Source: Pycnococcus provasolii
Taxonomy: Eukaryota; Chlorophyta; Pseudoscourfieldiophyceae; Pseudoscourfieldiales; Pycnococcaceae
Assembly (NCBI GenBank): GCA_938743325.2
Contig: OW568883.1
Coordinates: forward strand, 310,001-374,000
DNA length: 64,000 nt
Reading direction: 5' to 3'
Below, piece by piece: positions 44,851 to 54,258 of this stretch (position 1 is its first letter; the number at the start of each line of letters is the position of its first letter). A program made the translations under genes and the position numbers. Under the pieces are notes generated by a model. The model worked only from the letters and a program-made list of their open reading frames with translations, was not told the DNA's origin and did no database searches.

Positions 44851-45954
44851 AAGTAGGAGTAGTTGTAAATACAGTACCCGGTAGCATATCATACACATAA
44901 TTACCACATCTGCAAGTATTCTTCACCACGTCTTCGAATCATATTGTATTAACACGTGTGACAGACGAGTTTAAGCTGACGTGTGACCGACGAAATTTCC
45001 CGTTTCCTAGCTAGCCGGACGGGCTCCGAAAGAAGCCCCAACGTTTGGTATGCCAGGTCGTCGTGGATTGCGATGGTGTTGGCAGCGCGTACCTCACGCA
45101 CATACCTCTTTAGCGCCGTATAGCTGTCGTCGTAGTTCGAGTCCAAGCCGAGCACGATGCGCCGGCGCGCCCGTCTTACCGTCTAGCATTCGCGTGTTCG
45201 GCTGCCGCCTGCCGCGCGACATTTTCCCTTTTTTCTGTTTCGCCTGTGGCGGCTCGCTGCGCGTCGCTGTGGCGGCCAATATGCTGGCGCACTACTTGTG
45301 ACGACGTTTGGACTAGTCGGCGTCGTGCGGCGTCCACGAGCCACGACGCCACTAGTGGAGAGAAGAAGTAAGGTAGAAGAGTGTAGTTAGTTACATGGTA
45401 AGGAACGACGAGTGACGCGCGGCGTGAAAGTAAGTTTCAGTTTCGGAAAAAGTAAGAGTGGTGGTTACAAGGTGGGGGTTCCGGGGAGGTGTCGTTGATC
45501 ATCACCGTGAAGGATTCGTTGTATTTGATGTCGAGCTTGTCCAGCACCAAATTGCGCGCTCGGTTCAGCATTCTTAGATTCGGCATGCCACGACCAAGGC
45601 AGACGACTCCGGTGTGGTCGAACAGTTCTGGGGGATTGCAAATAAGTGCAGCCTTGGCAGGTCATGTTGCGTGACATCCCATATCATGTACTCGTGCGCT
45701 GTACGGTTCTCTTCCTCATTGTTGCCGCGCGCGCGTAGCTCGAAGCGCACGGCGGCGCGCGGACACGCCCGCCGCCGGTACACAACGCAACCCGTGGCGC
45801 GTAGGAGCGGGCGGACATGCAATGTGACACGCTGACACTTCACAGTTCACAGTTCACACCTATTGTTCCCACTTGGAGGAACCCGACTGGAGACGAGAGA
45901 CCGGGATCCCGAACCTCCCTCGAGGTCGAGGTGTCCCCGGCCCCGGGGCCGGGG
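44851..45954. other. Intergenic region with unassigned open frames
   Basis: 1.1 kb between MIOX and the tyrosine-recombinase element. Minus-strand frames at 44,949-45,155, 45,465-45,677 and 45,574-45,843 look partly protein-like (for example SYTALKRYVREVRAAN and LVLDKLDIKYNES in a third frame). No domain is recognised, and no single frame covers them. They may be a decayed or spliced small gene, or chance. GC-rich palindromic sequence lies at 45,889-45,956. Confidence 0.35.
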
Positions 45955-46071
45955 GGTTTCACCGACCGAATGGCCAAAAAAGGTATCGAAATAATTACAA
46001 TAAATTATTCGTTAATCACGTCGTTTTTTGCCTGTCCCAATCGTGCCTTAGAGAGGGAGGGTCTGGGTGGG

Positions 46072-46246
46072 TGCGCGCGAACTTCAGTCGCGTGCAAAAC
46101 TAAGAGTGAGACGGGGAAACCGCGGGTATCCGCGGGCAGTTCCCCGCGCGGGTTTACCGCGCGCCTGCTTCGCATGGCAATGTGAAGCAGGCCTGTTTGA
46201 ATCGGAGATTCGAATTCAAAACCCCTAGCCCGTGGGCCAAAGGTTT
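46072..46246 (-). repeat. A2 direct repeat of the tyrosine-recombinase element
   Basis: 175 bp, identical by eye to 48,221-48,395. It overlaps by 5 bp with the B1 unit (GGTTTCACCGACCGAATGGC core). Confidence 0.9.
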
Positions 46247-46285
46247 CACCGACCGAATGGCCAGAGTATGAATGCGGCGCGCGCG

Positions 46286-47398
46286 TTAACGCGGCGCGCC
46301 GGGCGGCACCACGGAAGGCATGAGCCACCCAAAGAAATGTGCTCCACGCGCATCTGACGCAGCCAGCGGGTCGATGTAATCATGTGCAACGCCGCTGGCG
46401 ACACTCCAGCCACCGTACGCGCAGATGGATTCGTATCGGACATGCAATGCAAATGCACATGTCGCCGCGCCCTTGCGCAGGCTGTGCCACGAGTAGTACG
46501 TACCCCGTGGTGCCGTCACCTGCAGCTGCTGCAGCACACGCGCTAGCTGACGGTTGGGCTGCCTAGCCCGCTCGCCTGCCAGCGCGAAGCACGGCGATGC
46601 CTCGCGGACCGCGCCACGCAAACGTCGAAAGCGCGCGAGGACCGCCCGCACACGCGGGAATGCGTGCTCGCCAAATTCAAAGACGCGTAGCGATGGCGTT
46701 CGCCTGCTGCGCCCTTTGAAAAAGCGCTCGATGACAGTGAGGCGTGCATTGGTGTCGTCCAGCACCACATCACGCTCGATCACCGCTTTTGCCGTGGATG
46801 CTCGCGCAAAAAGCACGAATGCAAAAAGAACTGCTGCACAATCCGCCAGGAGCGACACATTCGTCGTCGTCTCTGCCAGCTCCAGGATCTGGTAGAGGAC
46901 GCTGATGGGCAGGTACGTTCGCTGCGGTGTATCAGAGAGCATCTCCGCCTGCTCCGCACGGATTCCTCGCCTTACTTGCTTGACGAGGTTGGCGCCTCCC
47001 GGCGTCTCCAGATGAAACTCACGATGCACGTGGTTGATCGCGGCAACGATCTGCTTGTATGACTTGGCTGATGCGCCCTTGCGTGTGTTGCGATACTTTT
47101 GCGCCAACACAGCAAGATACATGGCCACCGTCTCCGGCGTGGCTGGCAGCGCGCTCCGCCCCGCGCGATCGCAGTAAGCGGCAAACGCTTCCCAGCGTGC
47201 ATCGTAGCGCACCCGGGTGCCCTCTGTATTGGCCTCCCGCCAATACGCCAGCGTAGCAAGCCCCGCCTTGGATGTGCCCAAAGCCGTGCGCATGCGTCTC
47301 GCCGCCACCGCACGCCAATTGGCTGTGGCGCGCACCTGCGACACCACTTGACGGTCGGATTGACTTTTGCCTCCACCTGCAGCTTGAGCATGTCGCAT
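46286..47398 (-). mobile_element. Tyrosine recombinase frame of the element
   Basis: A frame of about 370 residues inside the 45,955-48,395 element. The N-terminal SAM-like (core-binding) part shows RYDARWEAFAAYC and TVAMYLAVLAQKY. The catalytic part shows LFARASTAKAV (first Arg region), YYSWHSLRKGAATCAF (H-x-x-R) and GGWSVASGVAHDYID (final Tyr). These are the marks of YR-type recombinases in DIRS/Ngaro/Crypton elements, which integrate circular DNA. It overlaps the gag-like frame in a different reading frame. Confidence 0.75.
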
Positions 47399-48063
47399 CG
47401 CTTACCGAGCAGTGCGAAACCTCCGCGGATTGTATTGAGCGCTGCGCTAATAATTTCGGAAATATCGTCATCCTCAATCACGCTACGCGCGTCCTCCAGC
47501 AACATCAATCCATCCTGCAAATAAGGAAGCGCGCAGCGCACCGCCCGATACTCATGCTTGAGCGATGCACCCTTCAGTTCCTTCTCCTGCTGGATATGTT
47601 GCCAAGTCCGATCCCCAAAGAGATCATAGCCCAGCTCCGGTGGCTGCGGATGAAGCTGCTGAGGAAGGGGCAATGTATATCCTGCGCGCGACGCGTCGTG
47701 CCGTGCAAACGGCTGACCGTTCGCATACGCAATGCCCTCGCGCACGAGCTGCGAGAGGTACGCTTGCTCGTTCGTCACATACTCCACATCATCATCCTCC
47801 TCTGCATCATCATCCAATCCCAAATCAATGCTGACCGGGTCACCCTGCTGCTGTTGCTGCTGTTGTTGCTGCTCCAGCTGTCCCATCCGTAGTCCCAAAG
47901 CCGCCACCGCTGCCAAGATCTCCGCGCTCGCGTCACTTGGCCCTGGTGTGGCGGATGGTGGATCCTGAGGCGGTCCCGGCGTTGCCGGCGTACCACCTCC
48001 TTGCTGCGACGTCGTCGCTTTTTCAGCCGCCGAGACTGGCGTTCGTCGCTGTCCGCGCGGCAT
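46972..48063 (-). mobile_element. Gag-like frame of the tyrosine-recombinase element
   Basis: A frame of about 363 residues at the 5' end of the element. It has a Pro/Ala/Gln-rich start with a nine-Gln run, an acidic stretch (DDDAEEDDDVEYV) and a globular part (GDRTWQHIQQEKELKG and following). The position and composition match the structural-protein frame of DIRS-like elements. No zinc knuckle was seen. Confidence 0.5.
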
Positions 48064-48220
48064 AGTTGTCTGGAAAGTGCACTCTGTTATGCCTCAGACG
48101 TTTATTCGTGCCTTGAACACGCACGTGCTGCTGCTGTAGCCGCACACGTGTGGTTGTTGTGTTGGATTAGCCGACGTGACTACCCGTTACTTTTCACGCG
48201 CACGCGCGTGTGGCTCTGTT

Positions 48221-48395
48221 TGCGCGCGAACTTCAGTCGCGTGCAAAACTAAGAGTGAGACGGGGAAACCGCGGGTATCCGCGGGCAGTTCCCCGCGCGG
48301 GTTTACCGCGCGCCTGCTTCGCATGGCAATGTGAAGCAGGCCTGTTTGAATCGGAGATTCGAATTCAAAACCCCTAGCCCGTGGGCCAAAGGTTT
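48221..48395 (-). repeat. A1 direct repeat of the tyrosine-recombinase element
   Basis: 175 bp, identical by eye to 46,072-46,246 and in the same orientation. Its outer end abuts AT-rich sequence before the DUF3119-like gene. Confidence 0.9.
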
Positions 48396-48513
48396 TCGGG
48401 GAAAAAAAATCGGGGCCCGAAAAATCTGCCGTGCTGTGCTGTGCTGTGCTGTGCTGTGCCCTCCACCACAAACGACAGGATCGTTTGACGTTGCGATCAC
48501 CCAATCAACCAAC

Positions 48514-49191
48514 ATGCCCGTCGCCGGCCCCTCCTCCGCGAAGTTTCTGAGTCGTCGTTCCTGTGGGGGGTATTCGCGTGTTCGTGCGTTTGGCCCGCTC
48601 AAAGCACTGGTGAAAGATGGGAAGAAACCACTCTGGCTTCCTTCGTTCAATAAGGAAAAAAGACGCGAGGAAATCAACTCGCTTCTGAAATCAAACGATG
48701 TCATCATCGTGGCTCCAGACTACACGCTCGGAGCCGCATTCCTTGCCACAGGATCACTCATGAACGCCATACACGTGCCCGTCCTAGGTGTGCCCACAGC
48801 CATACTCGGCGCACTCTTCGCGTTCCAGGCGTCGCAGGTCAAATTCGTTTTCGACGATGAGGCGATGGAAGTGCGCATCGGAGAAGACCTCATGGAAGCG
48901 CGCGAAAACTGGGCCGTCGGAGGAGAAAATCGATGGAAGTACGAGTACTTCACGAACTGGACGTTCTTTCCCGCGAACGGCGTCGACGGACGCACGGAAG
49001 GAGACTTTCCGTTCCCCATCCTTGCGTACTTCAAGGAGACGGAAACACCGGAGGACAAGTGGGCGGCAGGACCGGGACAGTTCGACAAAAATCCTGGAAC
49101 AGGTCAGATGCACTTCTTCCCGTGCGTCGTCGATGCGGACGAGCTCGCTTATATCTGGGAACAGAAGAAGTGCGCACGCATGGCGGAATAA
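48514..49191 (+). CDS. DUF3119-like plastid membrane protein
   Basis: 225 residues. The N-terminal 50 residues are basic and Ser-rich like a plastid targeting peptide. Two hydrophobic segments (about 70-118: YTLGAAFLATGSLMNAIHVPVLG and AILGALFAFQA) precede VKFVFDDEAMEVRIGE, YFTNWTFFPANGV, FPFPILAYFKETET, and GQMHFFPCVVD. This order matches the DUF3119 family of cyanobacteria and plastids, whose molecular role is poorly known. The start at 48,514 excludes the direct repeat of the neighbouring element. Convergent with the helicase gene. Confidence 0.75.
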   Translation: MPVAGPSSAKFLSRRSCGGYSRVRAFGPLKALVKDGKKPLWLPSFNKEKRREEINSLLKSNDVIIVAPDYTLGAAFLATGSLMNAIHVPVLGVPTAILGALFAFQASQVKFVFDDEAMEVRIGEDLMEARENWAVGGENRWKYEYFTNWTFFPANGVDGRTEGDFPFPILAYFKETETPEDKWAAGPGQFDKNPGTGQMHFFPCVVDADELAYIWEQKKCARMAE

Positions 49192-49305
49192 GGCAGAAAA
49201 GCGTCCCTTATTTTCAACTTCTTTGCCTGGGACGGTAAAACATACAGTTTGTTACTTTGTTTACATTTGTTTTAGACCATACAACTTTACTCTACACTGC
49301 TGTTG

Positions 49306-52300
49306 TTACAAAACAGCCTTGGCAATCGCATCCAGAGCGCTAAAACGACGATCGCCATCGCCATCGAGAAAGCGTGAAATCTCCTTGTCCCCAGCTTTTC
49401 TCAGCATTTGGCATAATCGTGCACTGGCAGGAGAAGTGTGCTGCACACGTAGTGCGCCATCTGGGCCGCAGCGCACCGTCGCGGGTGGCGCGCCAAGCAA
49501 ACCAAAACCAACGCTGTCGCTCGTCAACGTGCCACACCCGAAGCGACCACCGAGCAGCACAAGAGCAACTGGGGTAGCTGGACCGGCGCCAGAGGCGCGC
49601 GCAACGCTTGGCTTGCCAGCGCGACTCCACGAAGTGCCATCCTTGCGCGCGTGGCACATCAGAGGGGAGCGATCATCCAAAGCAAAGGCTGACGATGCCG
49701 CGAGAGTAACCGGTCCCTTGCCGTCGCTCCAAGCTGGGCCGTCACGCATCGCCACGGCACTGCTAAGGCATGCTGCCACTACCGCACTCACGAGGTTGCG
49801 ATCACGGGCACGACTGTGCGCATTCCAAGGCGCGCCGACATCGTCCGCATCCGAACGTGGAGGGAGCACGCGCGCAGCCATGAGCTGGTCTGCAAGCTGT
49901 GAGCGCATCTCACGCCAGGCTGTCATTTGGGGGCGTGACATACCACTCGCGGCAACAAAGGCTCTTCGTTTGTTTGCCTGTGCGCCTCCCCCGCTCAATT
50001 TCTCACACATGCACCACAGCGAGGCGAGGCACAGGATGTCCGAATGGCCGCTGGCTGCCCATGCCACCGCAGGCTCACCAAAGAGCTCGACACGAGCATC
50101 ACGCTTACGTGCATCGGCGGACGTTGGCAATGGTGCAGCACATCGCTGAAGCCAGCTCGGTGACCCTCCTCCGCGTGCACCGAGTACACGTTCGCCAGCC
50201 TCGGTGGCAAGCGCTGAGGCAATCGAAAGAACAGGAGATAGACATCCAAGTGCTGATGCAAGTACCACCATCTGCGCAACAAACAATAACAAGGGAAGGT
50301 GTGCGTTGTGTGTGTGTGTGTGTGTGCGTCATTTGTGAGTGAGAATTTTGCTGCTGCTCGTTCGATTTGAAAACAATTCGCCAAAATCAATGCTATATCT
50401 TTTCATCCTTGGTTGTGAGGTCAGAAGCCAAGCGTTCTTAAATGCTGTTTTTTTTCACTCTTTTATGCATTTCCACACGCTTGTTGCGTTTCAGGTAAGA
50501 TCCTTCGAAAACATAGGAGTGCTATCCTCACACCCCCACAACCAAGAACATCGCAAAGATCATGCCTTTAAGTGCAAAACAAAAACAAAATAAGGAATTC
50601 AGACGTACCTTGCTCACGGCAGGTGCACATGGCAGCTCGCACAGGACACGACCAAGACTTGTCACACTGCCGTCGCCTGTATCCACCGTCAATGTGGCGG
50701 ACTGCTGTGAGAGCATTGCGACGTCCATGTCACCGTCCACCGCACCAAGCTCACGCAAGTCGGACCACGCCGCAATCGTTGACGAAGCTTCAGGAGGCTC
50801 AGGCAGCGCGGCGATGAGCTCCCCAAGATCACGTGCCGTTGGAGCATATGCAATGCATTCCATGAGAGCGCGATCCAGCCGCGCCACACGCATTTCCGGA
50901 GCTCGCGCGGCTGCCATGCCCTCGTCGTGGCGTTGGCGAGTGTAGAGGCGGACGCACAGCCCCTTGCGTGTGCGACCTGCGCGACCTGCACGCTGCCGTG
51001 CGCTCTGCCGGCTCACCCATCGCTCCATTAGCTGGCTCGTGCCGCGTCGGCGACGATGCACGATGCGCTTCTCACGACCAGTGTCAACGACGCACGCCAC
51101 GTCGGCAATGGTCACGCTCGCCTCTGCAACATTCGTTGCCACGACCACCTTGCGGCATCTTGCTTTCTCCGGCACGATGGCGAACGCACGCTTTTGCGTT
51201 TCTGCATCGCTTCGGCTGTGCAGTGCCACAATCCACTCGCCCTTCCCATCAGCTCCGAATCGCCGTGACCCACGCAACATCTCCGCCAGACTTTCGCATT
51301 GCGCAATGGACGGCAGGAATACGAGGATTGATCCACGCAATGCGCCGCTGGCCGCCTCCTGCTCGCTGAGTACGTCGTCCGCCATTTCAATTGAGGCACA
51401 CAGCAGGTCCGTGGATGTGCACACGTCGTCCTCGCTCTCGTCTGGGGACGGCTGATATGACGCGATGCTAAGCGATAGTGGCGACGACGTTGCGTCGACA
51501 ATCGACGCTCCATCGTTCGAATCTGAATAGGAATCGTTGTCTTCGTCGTCCTGATCTTCTTCTTCATCATCTTCTTGTTGAATTGCAGCACCCAGCGCTG
51601 CGAGAGCTCGACCAGGCAGAATGTCGTCAAGGTATAACGTCGTGACAGGAAATGTGCGACCTTCGATGTGCACATGTCGCGATCCAGACCCGAGATAGCG
51701 AAGCCACATGTCCACGTCGCAGGTTGCGGACATAAGCAGCACGCCAAGCTCTCGTGCCGTATTCGCTCGGCGGCGACGCATGCGCGATAGAAGTGCAAGG
51801 AGCAAGTCCGTTTCAATGGAACGCTCGTGCACCTCATCAACGACAACGTGTGTAAATATTTCGTCGCCGCCGTCACGAAGAAGCCTGAGCGCCATACCGC
51901 ACGTGGCAAAGAGCACGCGAGTTCTCGACGATGCGACACGTGATCCGCGGATGTGATATCCGCTCACCCCTCCGGGCGATGCCTCGCCACGCTCCGCCGC
52001 TACCCGCGCGGCGAGCGACATGGCAGCCACACGACGCGGCTGGCATACAAGAATGTTCGCGTTGCCGTCTGCGCCATCGAGGATGAACTGCGGCACCTGT
52101 GTGCTTTTCCCCGATCCTGTCTCGCCCGTGATAACCATCGCGGGGCAGGACCTTGCGGTGTCGATGATGGCATCGCGCAAGGCATGTGCTGGCAGCAAAG
52201 GGTTGTCCGGATGAGGCGGTGGCCATTGGCCTGTTGGCCTGTTGGTGGTGGTGGTGGTGCGAGAACGCATATTATGCTGCTGCTGCCGCTGCTGCTGCTC

Positions 52301-53899
52301 GTCATCTTTGCTGGGGTCATGGTATTGGGGTTGCGATGAGGGAGAAATCGTTGAGATGAGCTCCTCGATGAACTCGTTCCGTCTTGCATCCTCGTCAAGC
52401 TGTGCACGAGGTGCATTCTCTTCGCCTTCCAAGATGCCACCGCATGCTTTGCTCCATGCATCACGTGCCCAGTCGTCTTTCAAACTATGATAGCAACGCA
52501 CGCGCTCAAGCTCCACGGCTTCCGCGGAAACTCCCTGTGCCGATACTGCCAGCGCACCTCCAGCTGGCTCAAGCAATCCCACTAGCGCACGCACGCATGC
52601 AAGCTCGCGTGGCGTGGCGTCGGGATGCAATGACGACGCGTCGGAAAGAGTCGCCTCGAATGCATGACTTCCAGAAGCCGTGCTCGCATTCTTGCGACGA
52701 GGTCCACTTGCCCAGAGGCGCACCGCCATGCCACCTCCCTTGAGCTGGTCAAAGCGCGGCGCCTTGCTGTTGAGGCGAGAACAAACGCTCTGCAGAAGAG
52801 CTGATGGATTAAGTAAGGCTGATGCTGCAGTGGGGGGAGGTGGTGGTGGTCTCCATGTGGTAGTGTTGCTGGTGTCGTCGTCGTCCTGCACAAAGAGATC
52901 GAGATCTAAGGTGGGCGGAGATTCATCCTCTTCTTCTGAATTTTCTTGAGGAGGTGAAGGAGGGGGAGGAGGAGAAGACGAAGCCTCTTCCCACAGCGCT
53001 CTGCCCAATTCATCCCAGTGACGCAGCAAAGGCTCCGCGAGAGCATCGAGTACCGCCGCGTCCAGTTTCGCCTCGCGTGCCTCGCGCTTGCATTTACCAA
53101 TCTGCTGACCTGCAAGCTTTTTCGCCTGTGCATCTTTTGCTGAAGTGGCTGTGCGTCGAGCACGTGCGTACTCGAACGTGAGCTTGCGCCGCCAAGGTGG
53201 CCCAAGTGGATCGCAAAGGGGATCATCAGAGGGTTCGAAGTGTGCAGCAGAGGAGGAGGCTGCTGCTGAGGAGGAGGAGTCCGCTGACTCGTCCGAATCG
53301 GAGTCGTCGAACGTCATGTTGCGAATGAAGGCTTTCGCAGCGTCAGCATCAGCGTCTTCCGTTGCTCTCTTTTTTGAGATTGCTTGTGGTGGTGGTGGCT
53401 GTGGTTGTGGTGGTGGAAATTGCTGTTGTGTTTGTTTTGTCTGAGGTTGCGCGACGTATTTGATGGCTGCCGTTTCTTCGGTACCTGAGGACGTCTCGAA
53501 GGTATTTGACGACGTTGTCCATTGAGAAGCTGCACCACGTACATCCGTGGGTAGTTTCTGGAGTGGCGTGTTGACGATAAGGAAGTCGATCAAGTGGAGA
53601 CGTGTAAGTTGATTCGGCCGTACGAGCTGCAATAACGTGCGAAATGCGTCTTCGATCGACGCTGTGGAAAACGCAAGTGATGCAAGATCTTCGTAGAGTT
53701 TGCGCCACAAAACGTGCAAATTAAAACTACTCCCACCGGGTGCCGCAGATGATACCGCAGATGATACGGAGGAGGCAGAAACGAAGAAGTCATCATCGTG
53801 AAACCCGGAACTCTTCAGGTAAGTCTGGATCGAAGACGCGGTGGAGAGCGGGAGAAGGAACGACGAAGAAACCGCATTATTATTATTATTGTTGGGCAT
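49306..53899 (-). CDS. DExH-box RNA helicase (DHX29/DHX36/DHX57-like), two exons
   Basis: Exon 1 is 53,899-50,609 and exon 2 is 50,271-49,306, giving about 1,418 residues. The intron 50,608-50,272 starts GTACGT and ends GCGCAG; joining gives PAVSK-MVVLASALGCLSPVLSIASAL, the family's HA2 start. Helicase motifs: VITGETGSGKSTQVPQF (I), TRVLFATCGMALR (Ib), VVDEVHERSIETD (II, DEVH), LLMSATCDV (III), LVFLPSIAQCE (IV), VVATNVAEASVTI (V) and RQRAGRAGRTRKG (VI). The winged-helix/HA2 and OB parts span the C-terminal 350 residues. The long N-terminus is Ser-, Gln- and Glu-rich; a segment around LLNPSALLQSVCSRLNSKAP resembles the dsRNA-binding part of DHX29/DHX57. Such helicases unwind RNA or G-quadruplexes in translation or decay. 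The exact ortholog is not resolved. Confidence 0.9.
50272..50608 (-). other. Intron of the DExH helicase gene
   Basis: 337 bp, donor AAG|GTACGT, acceptor GCGCAG|ATG, phase 0. It includes a CA/TG repeat near its 3' end (about 50,309-50,326). AT-richer than the exons. Confidence 0.88.
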
Positions 53900-54258
53900 T
53901 CAATGAGCCACGCAGCCAGCAACGTGAACGCCAAGACGCAGACGCACGTTCACAAGAACACGCAGCCAGCAACGTTCACAAAAACACGTTCACAAGAACA
54001 CGCAGACCCAACACCAACGTTCACAAGAACACGCTTTCAGCTCACAAGAACACGCAGCACACAAGGGGGCCCCGAGGAGCAAGCACAGCCACAGCACGTA
54101 CGAGCCTGAGGTGAGTTCTCATCCGCCGGCGGCGACAAGAATGAAGGGGAAAATGGCGAAATTCCGGAAGGCTTCGCAGTTTTCCGGAAGAGGGGAGGGA
54201 GGGGGAGGGAGGAGGGGGGGAGGTAGAAATAGGATTCCATAACTAAAGAAGAGTGACG
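53900..54258. other. Intergenic region with tandem repeats
   Basis: Carries tandem units with a core of ACAAGAACACGCAGCCAGCAACGTTC (about 53,911-54,060). A purine-rich tract follows at 54,190-54,225. No gene was recognised. Confidence 0.6.
53911..54060 (+). repeat. Tandem repeat with AACACGCAG / ACGTTCACAAG units
   Basis: Imperfect head-to-tail units of about 20-30 bp, upstream of the helicase start. Non-coding. Confidence 0.75.

Larger units (their letters stand above)
45955..48395 (-). mobile_element. Tyrosine-recombinase element (DIRS/Ngaro/PAT-like) with split direct repeats; short form (fossil)
   Basis: About 2.4 kb. The element reads on the minus strand. A 175-bp repeat (A1) lies at 48,221-48,395, then come a gag-like frame and a tyrosine recombinase frame. 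A short B1 unit (46,242-46,263), a second copy A2 (46,072-46,246) and B2 (45,955-45,976) close the other end. The A1...B1A2...B2 order is the split direct-repeat layout known from Ngaro/PAT-type elements, here with about 95 bp between A2 and B2. The two A copies look identical by eye, so the insertion appears young. No reverse transcriptase or RNase H lies between the frames, so this is a shortened, probably non-autonomous copy. A Crypton-type DNA transposon is the alternative. Confidence 0.72.

Noticed and set aside
49306-50292. Separate 328-residue gene
   Set aside because: Its sequence is the HA2/OB end of the DExH helicase; the intron joins it to the long upstream exon.
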